64,000 nt of DNA from Anaerolineae bacterium (lineage in GTDB: Bacteria > Chloroflexota > Anaerolineae > Aggregatilineales > Phototrophicaceae): NCBI GenBank assembly GCA_022822545.1, contig JAJEBE010000057.1, forward strand, positions 1-64,000. Direction: 5' to 3'. Shown here one piece after another: positions 16,993 to 24,955 of this stretch (its first letter is position 1; every line of letters begins with the position of its first letter). The notes under the pieces were generated by a model. That model was not told the DNA's origin. It did not search any database and saw only the letters and a list, made by a program, of their open reading frames with translations. Made by a program: the position numbers and the translations under genes.

Positions 16993-18603
16993 CTAACGCG
17001 TCGCTCGCCGCGCATACGGGGGCCACTCCAGCGGCACGCCGATCTCGCGCGTCAGCAAACGCTGAAAATCGCGCAGATGCGCCTCGGTGTTGCGCACCTG
17101 CCGCGGGCTCAATTTCTTGTCCAGGCAGTAGGCCGCCAGCGCGCCGGCCGCCTCGCCGATATTCCACTCGACCGGATGCAGTCGATAGCAGCCGTTGGTG
17201 ATATGCGTCACGCCCAGGTTCTTGCAAGCCGGCAACAGGTTCTCGACCCGCTTGGGAATCAGCGAGCCCAGCGGAATCTGAAAAGGATAGCTGCTGATAT
17301 CGATGTAGTTGCGCAAGCCGGTGCTGGGGTGCAAGTCGATGCGGTAGCTGCCGATGCCGACGCTGTCATCGAATTGCTCAGCGGTGTCGAAGCTTTCGCG
17401 CTGTTGCACCCCGACATGCTCTTCGAGCACGATGAACTCGGCTTCGATGCGCCGCGCCTCGCGCACGTAGACATACTTCGCCATGCCGTCGCTTGTGCCC
17501 ACCACATCATGCCGCAGGCGCAAGCCGGGATAGCCGTAGCCCTTGCCATCGTAGCGCGGCGCTTCGGTCTGCATCCAGTAGAGCACGGAGAAGCTAAGCT
17601 GCTTGCATTCGCGCAAGGCTGCTTGCTTGACATCCTCGCTGACGCCGAGAAGCGGCTTCAGCCAGTAATCGATCTGGGGCCAGTTGACCAGCGTGATATC
17701 GCTGCGGAAAGCGCCCTCGCGATGATGACCCTGGTACAAGATGCGGCGGAAGTGCCAGAGATCGCCCGGGAATTCGCGATACTGATGCTCGTCGTGGGCG
17801 TGGAAGATCTGCCGATGGACCGGCTCCAGCGTGATTGGGCTGGAGTAGTACCAGCTCAATTGCTTGTCGGGCCAGAAGTCGGCTTTGTACTCGCGCCAGA
17901 AGTCATAATCCTCGGGCTTGTCGATGGTATGGTCTTCGCCTTCCAAGTGATCAATGGCGAAGCACCAGGAGATCGACTGCTGATCCAGCGGCAGCGGATC
18001 GCCTTCGACCGCGTGCATTTCGCCCGTCTGCGCTTGACTCTCGGCGCCGATGACGAACTCGACATCCGCCAGCTCCAACAGGTCGCCCAGCTCGGTGGCA
18101 TCGAGGATGTAGGGGGCGGAAATTACCACCTGATCGCCGCTCTGTGTATCTTCCAGCGTGACGGCGCGCACACGATCGCCATCGGTCTCGGTCGCGACCG
18201 GCACGTGATAGAGCAGCACATCAAGCTGCCGGCTCGACCGGTAGGGCGCTAGCATCTCTTTGATGACAGCCAAGCCCACGCGCGGCTCGTGACAAAGACG
18301 GCTGACGTTGCCCTGCCCGGGATTAAGATTCATGATGCGGCGCGCCTTCTCGGTCAAAGGGTAGTTGCGCCGGTAATAATCGCGCACGCCATCCGACCAG
18401 CGCATGTAGGTAGCGGTGGCGCCGCATTGATCGACCCAGGGATTTTCGTCGGGCGGGACCGCCTGCGCGGTAAGCTGCCCGCCGATCCAGTCGGTCTCCT
18501 CGCTCATGATGACCGACTTGCCCATGCGCAAGGCCGCCAGCGCCGCGCCGATCGCGCCGGTGCCGCCGCCTACGATCAGAATGTCACAGTTGCGTTCTTT
18601 CAT
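16993..18603 (-). CDS. FAD-dependent oxidoreductase (FAD_oxidored family), first copy
   Basis: A 536-residue flavoprotein. The ATG at 18603 has AGAG about seven bases upstream and gives MKERNCDILIVGGGTGAIGAALAALRMG, a canonical dinucleotide-binding fold with the acidic end of strand 2 (MSEETDWIGGQLTAQ). The W-I-G-G-Q-L motif is typical of FAD_oxidored proteins (glucose-inhibited division A-like flavoproteins of unknown substrate). ILDATELGDLLELADVEFVIGAES and the late THITNGCYRLHPVEWNIGEAAGALAAY complete the FAD site. A second copy lies 1.5 kb upstream, with a PhyH-like enzyme between. Likely a cytoplasmic oxidase or dehydrogenase in catabolism. Confidence 0.9.
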   Translation of the reverse strand: MKERNCDILIVGGGTGAIGAALAALRMGKSVIMSEETDWIGGQLTAQAVPPDENPWVDQCGATATYMRWSDGVRDYYRRNYPLTEKARRIMNLNPGQGNVSRLCHEPRVGLAVIKEMLAPYRSSRQLDVLLYHVPVATETDGDRVRAVTLEDTQSGDQVVISAPYILDATELGDLLELADVEFVIGAESQAQTGEMHAVEGDPLPLDQQSISWCFAIDHLEGEDHTIDKPEDYDFWREYKADFWPDKQLSWYYSSPITLEPVHRQIFHAHDEHQYREFPGDLWHFRRILYQGHHREGAFRSDITLVNWPQIDYWLKPLLGVSEDVKQAALRECKQLSFSVLYWMQTEAPRYDGKGYGYPGLRLRHDVVGTSDGMAKYVYVREARRIEAEFIVLEEHVGVQQRESFDTAEQFDDSVGIGSYRIDLHPSTGLRNYIDISSYPFQIPLGSLIPKRVENLLPACKNLGVTHITNGCYRLHPVEWNIGEAAGALAAYCLDKKLSPRQVRNTEAHLRDFQRLLTREIGVPLEWPPYARRATR

Positions 18604-18629
18604 AGTCAACTCTCTAAATCAGCCTCGTT

Positions 18630-18659
18630 TTGACAATGTCTACAAGAGTCTATTATAAT
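18630..18659 (+). promoter_or_regulatory. Consensus sigma-70-type promoter
   Basis: TTGACA at 18630-18635 and TATAAT at 18654-18659 with an 18-base spacer. Both hexamers are perfect. It lies 41 bases before the GTG of the small coiled-coil gene and divergently upstream of the FAD oxidoreductase. The -10 region (ATTATAAT) is nearly symmetric, but no good -35 faces the minus strand. Confidence 0.75.
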
Positions 18660-18700
18660 CAGCCAAGTAAAAGCAAGTTTTATAAGGGGCAACCGCACTC

Positions 18701-19087
18701 GTGGAACCGGCATTAATAATCAGTCTGCTTGGGCTGGCGGTGAATGCGATAATTGCCGTCTTCGTAATTATCGGTTTCTTTTGGCGCTTCGCTACGAAAG
18801 ACGATATCAAGCGCCTTGAGACCAGAATGAGCCAGCTTGAGACCAGAGTGGGCAATGTTGAAGCCAGGCAGACCGCGCTCGAAGCTAGGCAGACCGCGCT
18901 CGAAACCGGACAAGCCGCGCTTGAAACCAGATTTGACCGCCTAGAAGACAAGATTCTCGTGGTCGAGAACAAGGCGGACACGTCGCTGGAATTGCATCAC
19001 GCAGTCCGCGGCGACTTGAAAGTGCTGCAAGCCTCTGTCAATCGCCTTGAAAGCTATTTCGAAACGCCCAAGTTGAAGTCATCCTAA
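18701..19087 (+). CDS. Small membrane-anchored coiled-coil protein
   Basis: A 128-residue protein starting at GTG 18701 after AAGGGG. Residues 4-29 (ALIISLLGLAVNAIIAVFVIIGFFWRF) form one membrane helix. Residues 33-96 are a coiled coil built of heptads such as LETRMSQ, LETRVGN, VEARQTA, LEARQTA and LETGQAA. A short C-terminal helix follows (ELHHAVRGDLKVLQASVNRLESYF). It is transcribed from a consensus promoter, on the opposite strand to its neighbours. The layout is that of small hypothetical coiled-coil proteins common in bacteria; no function can be assigned. Confidence 0.75.
   Translation: MEPALIISLLGLAVNAIIAVFVIIGFFWRFATKDDIKRLETRMSQLETRVGNVEARQTALEARQTALETGQAALETRFDRLEDKILVVENKADTSLELHHAVRGDLKVLQASVNRLESYFETPKLKSS
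18863..18946 (+). repeat. Tandem 21-base repeat encoding heptads
   Basis: Four consecutive 21-base units (18863, 18884, 18905, 18926), each encoding one heptad of the form xRQTALE. The first two differ at one base, so the array expanded recently. The last two have diverged. Confidence 0.8.
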
Positions 19088-19141
19088 ACCGCATAAGGCT
19101 GGCCGGTCACAGACGGTTCCCGGCTGAGTTCGCGCTGCAGA

Positions 19142-20023
19142 CTAGTGTTTCACCTCGGGCGCGACGAAGTGCTTGCGTCCCTTCATCGGCTGATGCTGAT
19201 AGCCATTGGCGACACACCAGTCGGCAATCGGGTTGGGACCGCCGGTGAAATCAAATCGCGGCGATTCATCAACCGGCTCGCCAACGAGATAGCGCTGCAT
19301 CGGGCTCAGCTTCTCCACCATGTCGGGCGCCTGCTGCCGGTAATCTGTCGGCGTGATCCAATCGTAGCTGTAACCGATCATCACCGCCTTGCGCACGCGG
19401 TCGGTCAAGTTGGCGGCGCCGGCGTGCCAGGTGCGGTTCTCAAAGAAGACGCAGTCGCCCGGCTCCAGCAATGGCTCAACCTTGCTGGCGGGATCGACCT
19501 GGCCTTCCGGTATCTCAATGCGCTCTTTGAGCTGGTTGCTGCCGGCCGCCATCATGGTGACGCCGCTGTTGGGCTCGCTCAGGTCGGTGAGATAGTAGGC
19601 GACCTTGAGCGAATGCCGCGGGATATGTTCATCGCCCAGGTCGCGCATGGACATGTAGTGATCGCGGTGCCAGCCGGGCAAACGCTCGGTATCAGGCGAG
19701 CCGGGCCGATCGGGATGGCGATAAATCAGATGGCTCGTCAAAAGCGACAGATGCGGGCTAAGAAGCTGCGCCACGATGGAGAAGGTTTTGGGGTTGGTGA
19801 TCAGCGGCAAGAAGGCATCGTCCATCGAGACACAGTTGCGAAAACCATCGTACAAGCCGCCCGGGCGGCGCTGCCGGTTCAACTCGCGGTCGGAAGCGAT
19901 CAAGCGGTCGCCGGCTTCGATCAGCGCCGACACCGTCTCGCTGTCAATTGCGCCGCGCATCACCAAATAACCTTCTTCATCAAATTGCTGTTTTTGCTCC
20001 GGCGCGATCTTTACAAATTCCAT
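19142..20023 (-). CDS. Phytanoyl-CoA dioxygenase family protein (PhyH)
   Basis: A 293-residue Fe(II)/2-oxoglutarate-dependent oxygenase of the PhyH family. The start at 20023 (MEFVKIAPEQKQQFDEEGYLVMRGAID) is the usual one; longer frames run into a repeat. The metal motif is in GWHRDHYMSM (H-x-D), and the distal His and the 2-oxoglutarate-binding Arg are in RTWHAGAANLTDRVRKAVMIGYSYDW. EPGDCVFFENRTWH is the typical approach to the second histidine. It lies between two FAD oxidoreductase genes in the same direction, which suggests stepwise oxidation of one small molecule, but the substrate is not visible. Confidence 0.92.
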   Translation of the reverse strand: MEFVKIAPEQKQQFDEEGYLVMRGAIDSETVSALIEAGDRLIASDRELNRQRRPGGLYDGFRNCVSMDDAFLPLITNPKTFSIVAQLLSPHLSLLTSHLIYRHPDRPGSPDTERLPGWHRDHYMSMRDLGDEHIPRHSLKVAYYLTDLSEPNSGVTMMAAGSNQLKERIEIPEGQVDPASKVEPLLEPGDCVFFENRTWHAGAANLTDRVRKAVMIGYSYDWITPTDYRQQAPDMVEKLSPMQRYLVGEPVDESPRFDFTGGPNPIADWCVANGYQHQPMKGRKHFVAPEVKH

Positions 20024-20030
20024 CTTTCGC

Positions 20031-20076
20031 CCCCATCCCCCGACCCCTTCCCCCAAGATGAGGGAAGGGGAGCGAG
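20031..20076 (-). repeat. C/G-rich intergenic repeat, family 2
   Basis: The plus strand reads CCCCATCCCCCGACCCC then TTCCCCCAAGATGAGGGAAGGGGAG. It contains a hairpin with arms CCCTTCCC / GGGAAGGG. The same unit recurs at 24787, 34330 (inside a gene) and 43408. It fills the gap between the PhyH-like start and the next flavoprotein. Confidence 0.7.
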
Positions 20077-20084
20077 TTTCTAGA

Positions 20085-21875
20085 TCAGTTTTTGAATGAA
20101 GCATACAGAGCGGCTTGTTCCGCATCCGGTCGTGCGTTCACTTCAGTATAGATTTTATCCAGGAGTTGGCCGCGCGTGCCGGCGAAACTCGCCAAGTCCG
20201 GCGTATCCGCCCAAGTTGTCCATTGGCTCCGCTCGGCATCCGAAACCGGCGCGTCAAGATTGGCTCGGTAGCTATCGCCCAGGAAACCGCGCAGGGCGAA
20301 GAATTGCAGCGCCTCGTAATGCGGGTCGCCGGGCGCCGCGTCTTCGTAATAGGTCAGCACCGCGCCAGCAGCCAGCAGGCGCCGCTGCAGCTCGACCACA
20401 TTGAGAGCGCGCACTGTCGTCGCCTCATCGAGGCTGACGTTGATGGCTTCGCCGGCCGCCTCGCCCAGCGCCATCCAGCAGGGTTCCATTCGCAGGGTGC
20501 TGAAGCCGATATGCGTGCCCGATGCCGGCACGGGTATCAGCAGGTTTTCGACTTCAAGCGGCAGGATCACGCCGTAGGGCACGCTGTAAGGCGTCGTGCG
20601 ATAAGAGAAGAAGCCGTCCAGATGCGGCCGCCCGGCTTCGCGTTTCAGGCAGGCGTGCGAATCGAGCGCGTAGTGGCTGGCGGTGATGCTAGTGAGATGC
20701 GCGCGCGAATGGCGCTTCGACAAGGCATCATGCGCCGTGAAAAGGTATTCGCCGCGGATCCGCCGCCCCTCGCGCACGTATATCTGCCGCGGGAAATTGT
20801 CGTTGTCCGGGAATTCATCCAGCGACAAGCCCCAGCGATTGCAGCGCTCGCGAAAATCCGCCGGCAGCGACTCGTCATTCTGCGCGAAGTAGAACAGGCC
20901 GAGGATGTAATCGTGCAGGCGCTCGGCGAAGCGGTCGCGCCAATCCCAGCTGGCGGTGGGGTAGGGCCAGTTCTCTTCCGGCAGGTCGGTTGAGATGAAG
21001 GCGGCGTGCTGATTGTTGGCATCAACCTTGTCGTTGGGCAGGCGCACCATATTGGTGATGGCGCCGATGCCATCAAATTCCAGCGGCGTCGGCGGCCCGG
21101 CGAAGCGGTTGAGGCGCAGATCGTCAATCAACGACAGGTACTCGTCGCGGTTATAAGTCGCTGGTTTCTCGATGCGCCGCATGTTGGCTCTATTGGTCGT
21201 CAGCGGCAGGCGATAATTGTAAGATTGAATCGCGTTATCGCCTTGCCCAGTGCTGTACTGCTCATCAACCGGCGCCCGCCAGCGCTGATAAAACTTGCCG
21301 GCGCAAGGCTCGCCGTATTCGTCCGCGCTTTCCCGCCCCAGCATATAAGGCGCGCCCGCCGCCGCTGCCAGATCGCCTTCGTAGGTGGCATCAACGAAGA
21401 CGGAGGCGCGGTAGACTTCTTCCGCGCCGCTGGTACGGTCGACGATGCGGATTTGACGCAGGGCTGCGCCCTCCTTGATGGCGTTGCGCGGCTCGTGGTT
21501 GAATTGGCGCCTGGCGCGGACTTCGAGCTTGTCGCCGCATTCGGCGATCATAGTGAGCAAGATGCGCTCGGCGACATGCGGCTCGAAGCGATAGCCGTCG
21601 CTGCAGTCTGTGACTTGCTGTGAGTCGGGGCCGTAGGTATTGCAGTAATGGGCTTTGACGCGCCGCACGAATTCCAGAAAGAGCCCGCCGGTGGCGCCGC
21701 GCGTGGCGATATCCGTTGCGCCTAATCCATTGGCGGGCAAGCCGCCGATATGCGCCGTCCGCTCTAGGATGACGGCTCGCCTTCCCGCTCGGGCTACGGC
21801 AATGCCGGCCGTGATCCCGGCTGGCGTGCCGCCGACGATGACGGCGTCGAATTCAAAGGTTGGGGGAGGCGTCAT
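20085..21875 (-). CDS. FAD-dependent oxidoreductase (FAD_oxidored family), second copy
   Basis: A 596-residue flavoprotein. The N-terminal FAD motif is VIVGGTPAGITAGIAVARAGRRAVILERTAHIGGLPANGLGATDI, where HIGGLPANGLG replaces the DWIGGQLTAQ of the first copy. SVFVDATYEGDLAAAAGAPYMLGRES is the mid-domain motif of the family, and GTHIGFSTLRMEPCWMALGEAAGEAINVSL forms the C-terminal FAD contact. It is longer than the first copy by about 60 residues. It is transcribed with the PhyH-like gene, separated only by a C/G-rich repeat. A cytoplasmic oxidoreductase with unknown substrate. Confidence 0.9.
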   Translation of the reverse strand: MTPPPTFEFDAVIVGGTPAGITAGIAVARAGRRAVILERTAHIGGLPANGLGATDIATRGATGGLFLEFVRRVKAHYCNTYGPDSQQVTDCSDGYRFEPHVAERILLTMIAECGDKLEVRARRQFNHEPRNAIKEGAALRQIRIVDRTSGAEEVYRASVFVDATYEGDLAAAAGAPYMLGRESADEYGEPCAGKFYQRWRAPVDEQYSTGQGDNAIQSYNYRLPLTTNRANMRRIEKPATYNRDEYLSLIDDLRLNRFAGPPTPLEFDGIGAITNMVRLPNDKVDANNQHAAFISTDLPEENWPYPTASWDWRDRFAERLHDYILGLFYFAQNDESLPADFRERCNRWGLSLDEFPDNDNFPRQIYVREGRRIRGEYLFTAHDALSKRHSRAHLTSITASHYALDSHACLKREAGRPHLDGFFSYRTTPYSVPYGVILPLEVENLLIPVPASGTHIGFSTLRMEPCWMALGEAAGEAINVSLDEATTVRALNVVELQRRLLAAGAVLTYYEDAAPGDPHYEALQFFALRGFLGDSYRANLDAPVSDAERSQWTTWADTPDLASFAGTRGQLLDKIYTEVNARPDAEQAALYASFKN

Positions 21876-21903
21876 AATGCGTTCCAGTGTCGTATTCCGA
21901 AAG

Positions 21904-21930
21904 GCGGGCGACCTGATAGGTCGCCCCTAC
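21904..21930 (-). repeat. GTAGGGGC palindromic repeat unit, intact
   Basis: On the minus strand GTAGGGGC is followed by perfect nine-base arms GGGCGACCT / AGGTCGCCC around ATC, ending CGC. It lies between the flavoprotein start and the end of the unassigned 119-residue gene. Confidence 0.85.
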
Positions 21931-21951
21931 AATTTTCGTTGGACGTAACGG

Positions 21952-22311
21952 TCACTCCTTCAGCGCCAGCGATACCAGCACGGTAATTGATGTGTCTTCA
22001 TACATGGCCCCGCGCAGGCGCAGCCAACCGCCGAAGTGCTTTACGCGGCAGAATGCGACTGCATTTTGTTCGATGGGCAAGTTGAAAGAACTGCCTTCGT
22101 TCACCCAATGAATACCATCCGCTGAAATCTGAACTTGCGCTACGCCTGAAACTACCGTGCCGTATGGGAGGGTTGTGGGCGTTACATCCAGCGCGCGGAC
22201 GAAGAAGATGGCTTCGCTGGCCCAGGCGGCTTCGTAGGGCTCGGTCGCGAAATCGCCCTGCCAGAGCGCGTTGCGCTCGACGACCGCCGTATAACTCCGC
22301 CGCAGCGCCAC
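21952..22311 (-). CDS. Unassigned 119-residue protein
   Basis: I place the start at GTG 22311, nine bases after GGGGAG and directly after the stop of the upstream gene (22314). A longer open frame to 22596 exists, but its N-terminal part only mirrors the neighbouring gene. The product (MALRRSYTAVVERNALWQGDFATEPYEAAWASEAIFFVRALD...) is rich in beta-strand pattern. It contains VQISADGIHWVNEGSSFNLP, reminiscent of small carbohydrate-related or coat-like beta-sandwich proteins. I do not recognise a family. The tight coupling suggests that it works with the 285-residue protein. Confidence 0.65.
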   Translation of the reverse strand: MALRRSYTAVVERNALWQGDFATEPYEAAWASEAIFFVRALDVTPTTLPYGTVVSGVAQVQISADGIHWVNEGSSFNLPIEQNAVAFCRVKHFGGWLRLRGAMYEDTSITVLVSLALKE

Positions 22312-22313
22312 GA

Positions 22314-23171
22314 TCAAAACTCCCCGCTTAGCAGCACCGAGTCGAGGTAGAGGAAGGCGCGCTTGTCGCGATTGGTCTCGACCCAGAAGGCGGTGTTGAG
22401 CATGCAATTCAAGTTGGGCATGGCTGGTATAGAGATATGTTTCAGCGGCTCGCCGGCATAGACCAGATCGTTGCATTGGAAACCGAGGAAGCGCCGCTCG
22501 GCCAGGTCGACATTGACGCGCAGGTAATGCCAATTCATCTTGGTGGCGATTTCGTTGTAAGCCAGCGTCTGGACCGGCGCGTCGACGAATTCCCAATTTT
22601 CGCTACCGAGATGGAAGTGCGAGACCGTCTCGCCCGAGTCGCCGATATTGTGGAAGGCGCGGGTTTCGCCTTTCATCTGCCAGCGGTTGACCATCTCGCT
22701 GTCCTGCGCGTTCAAGTAGCGCAGATGCGGCATCCAGCGATATTCCGGATTCATGCCGTCTTGCAGGTCGAAGAGCACGCCGAAGGCGCGCACGTCGTTC
22801 AGCGACAGCCGCAGTTCGCTGGCTTCCGGCTTGAAAGTGAAGTAGCACTCGAGTTGGATTTGCCCGCGTTTGCGAAAGGTCTGCCGCTTGATGCTGGTCG
22901 CCAGTGAACCGGTTCGGGCGCGGCTGGCCAGCTTGAGCGCATAGGTCCCTTCCATCGAGCCGGCTGCGCCTGTATCCCACATGGTCAGATTGCTAAGCAT
23001 CGGCGGGCGCATATCGCTGTATTCGGGCAGCATGGAATCCAGCGAATGCTCGTAGTTGCCGATCAACTCCGACCAGCCGCGAATGCCTTCGTCGAAGTCG
23101 TCATAGAAGAATATCCGCTCCAGCGGATCGAAGCGGCTCAAACGCGGGTCGGCAGCGTAGGCAAGGTTCAT
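22314..23171 (-). CDS. Unassigned protein of the beta-sandwich type (DUF6772-like)
   Basis: A 285-residue protein starting at ATG 23171 with GAGG upstream; the frame continues further but would cover the promoter of the divergent sugar-transporter operon. The text DPLERIFFYDDFDEGIRGWSELIGNYEHSLDSM and LECYFTFKPEASELRLSLNDVRAFGVLFDLQDG looks like a jelly-roll that binds a ligand through aromatic residues. It lacks a signal peptide. From memory it resembles DUF6772 proteins found beside sugar-uptake operons, but I cannot confirm that. It is divergent from the sugar binding-protein gene at 23397. Confidence 0.65.
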   Translation of the reverse strand: MNLAYAADPRLSRFDPLERIFFYDDFDEGIRGWSELIGNYEHSLDSMLPEYSDMRPPMLSNLTMWDTGAAGSMEGTYALKLASRARTGSLATSIKRQTFRKRGQIQLECYFTFKPEASELRLSLNDVRAFGVLFDLQDGMNPEYRWMPHLRYLNAQDSEMVNRWQMKGETRAFHNIGDSGETVSHFHLGSENWEFVDAPVQTLAYNEIATKMNWHYLRVNVDLAERRFLGFQCNDLVYAGEPLKHISIPAMPNLNCMLNTAFWVETNRDKRAFLYLDSVLLSGEF

Positions 23172-23214
23172 GTCGTCTGCCTCGTATGGCGGTCGGGCAG
23201 CCGGTACAAGATTT

Positions 23215-23243
23215 TTGACAACGCTGCATTCACGCGGTACATT
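23215..23243 (+). promoter_or_regulatory. Promoter of the sugar-transporter operon
   Basis: TTGACA at 23215-23220, a 17-base spacer and TACATT at 23238-23243 (four of six). The leader to the ATG at 23397 would be about 145 bases. It contains a small hairpin near 23350-23365 but no riboswitch that I can recognise. Confidence 0.55.
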
Positions 23244-23396
23244 TAATACTAACTTTTGCGGCGCGGATTCATATTCGCCCAAGTATATCTGGCCTGCGGC
23301 AAAGTGCAAATCGGTTTGAGTCCGCGCTCGGCAGCAGGTGATGCAACGGCGCTATGGCCGCCGCTTTAATGTACAGCTTTGTATAAGGAGAACGTC

Positions 23397-24785
23397 ATGA
23401 AGCACTCACTTATGTTACGAATTGCGATTGCGCTGGGCATTCTGCTGTCATTCGGTCTTATGCCGGCGGCAGCCGATTGCGACGGCGAGATCATCGAACT
23501 CGAGTTCATGAATTGGTGGGGCGCCGCCCGCGAAGCCTATATGGACGAACTTATCGGGCACTTCCAGGAAGAGAACCCGTGCGTCCGCGTCATCAACCAG
23601 GTCCAACCCTGGGACAACCGCGCTGAGTTGCTCGCCACCGCCGCCGCCAGCAGCAATCCGCCGGGCATCATCATGTCGACGCGTCCCGAGACCTATCAGT
23701 TCGCCATCAACGGCTTGATCATCCCGATTGACGCCTATGTGGAGGCGCACGGCACGGACCTCGGCGTGTTCTATGATGGCGAGATTGGCCTGCAATATTG
23801 GAACGGCGAACTCTACGGCTTGCCGATGCCAACCGCCGGCGGTTTGACCGGTTTGATGATTTACAACAAGAACCTGCTGCGCGACGCCGGCTTTGACCCC
23901 GAAGATCCGCCGGATACCTGGCAGGAGCTTGAGGAGATGGCGGCGGCTATCACGGTTGCCGATCCCATGGGTATTGATGTCTTGGGCGCAGCGGCCGGCA
24001 GCACCAGCGCGACGGCCGGCGCTGACGCGGAATTCGTCGCCTGGCTCTACACCAACAACGGCAAGTATGTCTCGGACGATGGCCGCACCTTGCTCTTCAA
24101 CAGCCCCGAAGGTGTGGAAACGCTGGAATGGATGGTCAACCTGACCAACAATATCAACGGCGGCACGGAGAACATAATCGACTTCTTCCAGGATACGAGT
24201 TTCTCGCAAGGCGATCATCCCTGGTATGACGACCAACAAGCTTTCCTGCACATCAACACCTCCTTCTTCGGTCACTTCAACGTGGCTGATCCGGACGGCT
24301 ACGCGGATACCGACAGCTGGGGCACCATGCTGCGCCCCTACAATGGCGACAATCCCGATGCTCATTCCGCGGGCACCACCGGCTACAATTACAGCGGCGC
24401 CTGGGCCTACACGATTCCAGCGGTGCACCCGCCGGAGATGCAGGAGGCTGCCTTCAAGTTTGCCGAGTTCATCGGCGTCCACCCGCAGGGCGGCTGCGCC
24501 TTTCTGTTCCGTCAGAGCCGTCCCTCGCCGGTGAAGGAATGCAACGAGAACCCGGCTTATTACGATGTCAATCCCTACTGGAGCGTCGTTTTGGAAGGGC
24601 TGGCGCTTGATACGCCGGTGCAAATCACGCCGATTCAGGGGCAGTTGGCGGAGATCCTCTCCAACAACATTGAAGAAGCCTACTTCGGCGTGAAGTCGCC
24701 GGCGGACGCGCTGAATGACGCCCATGCGGAGATGCAGAAGCTGCTGGACGAATTCTGGGCGGAATTCGACGCCGACAATATGTAG
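23397..24785 (+). CDS. Sugar ABC transporter substrate-binding protein (family 1)
   Basis: A 462-residue secreted binding protein. AAGGAG at 23385-23390 precedes the ATG. The signal peptide is MKHSLMLRIAIALGILLSFGLMPAAA with no lipobox cysteine at the cleavage site, although a cysteine follows two residues later. The mature start (IELEFMNWWGAAREAYMDELIGHFQEENPCVRV) and GLPMPTAGGLTGLMIYNKNLLRDAGFDPEDPPDTWQELEEMA are classic for family 1 carbohydrate receptors. Two permease genes follow after a gap with hairpins. No ATPase gene is nearby, so a shared MsmX-type ATPase is likely. Confidence 0.92.
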   Translation: MKHSLMLRIAIALGILLSFGLMPAAADCDGEIIELEFMNWWGAAREAYMDELIGHFQEENPCVRVINQVQPWDNRAELLATAAASSNPPGIIMSTRPETYQFAINGLIIPIDAYVEAHGTDLGVFYDGEIGLQYWNGELYGLPMPTAGGLTGLMIYNKNLLRDAGFDPEDPPDTWQELEEMAAAITVADPMGIDVLGAAAGSTSATAGADAEFVAWLYTNNGKYVSDDGRTLLFNSPEGVETLEWMVNLTNNINGGTENIIDFFQDTSFSQGDHPWYDDQQAFLHINTSFFGHFNVADPDGYADTDSWGTMLRPYNGDNPDAHSAGTTGYNYSGAWAYTIPAVHPPEMQEAAFKFAEFIGVHPQGGCAFLFRQSRPSPVKECNENPAYYDVNPYWSVVLEGLALDTPVQITPIQGQLAEILSNNIEEAYFGVKSPADALNDAHAEMQKLLDEFWAEFDADNM

Positions 24786-24786
24786 G

Positions 24787-24838
24787 AATGCCCCCACCCC
24801 AAAACCCACCCCCAAAAAGAGGGATGGGCTTTTCTCGA
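24787..24838 (+). repeat. C/G-rich intergenic repeat, family 2, possible attenuator
   Basis: CCCACCCC and GGGATGGG form an imperfect stem, followed by CTTTTCT. It lies directly after the binding-protein stop and could end some transcripts before the permease genes. Confidence 0.5.
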
Positions 24839-24855
24839 CACATAACTGCGCAAAC

Positions 24856-24883
24856 GACGGGTCAGCCGCCAGCTGACCCCTAC
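24856..24883 (-). repeat. GTAGGGGT palindromic repeat unit (GTCAGC arm variant)
   Basis: The plus strand has arms GGGTCAGC / GCTGACCC and ends CCTAC. Both arms differ from the GGGCGACC type, yet they still pair. It forms a head-to-head pair with the unit at 24905. Confidence 0.7.
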
Positions 24884-24904
24884 AGGTTTCATACAGGCAG
24901 AATT

Positions 24905-24932
24905 GCAGGGGCGAGCCGGTGGCTCGTCCGCC
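24905..24932 (+). repeat. GCAGGGGC palindromic repeat unit (GAGCC arm variant)
   Basis: Arms GGGCGAGCC / GGCTCGTCC around GGT. It is the second member of an inverted pair between the binding-protein and permease genes. Confidence 0.7.
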
Positions 24933-24955
24933 AATCAACAGCTTAGGCGAAAATC

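Noticed and set aside
16990-18252. Plus-strand frame of 420 codons opposite the first FAD oxidoreductase
   Set aside because: The minus-strand protein has all FAD motifs; the plus-strand product has none.
22312-22596. N-terminal extension of the 119-residue gene
   Set aside because: It overlaps the 285-residue gene and encodes Arg/Gln-rich shadow sequence; the GTG at 22311 has a good ribosome site.
24787-24838. Strong intrinsic terminator after the sugar binding-protein gene
   Set aside because: The stem has a mismatch and the T-run is short; recorded only as a repeat and possible attenuator.
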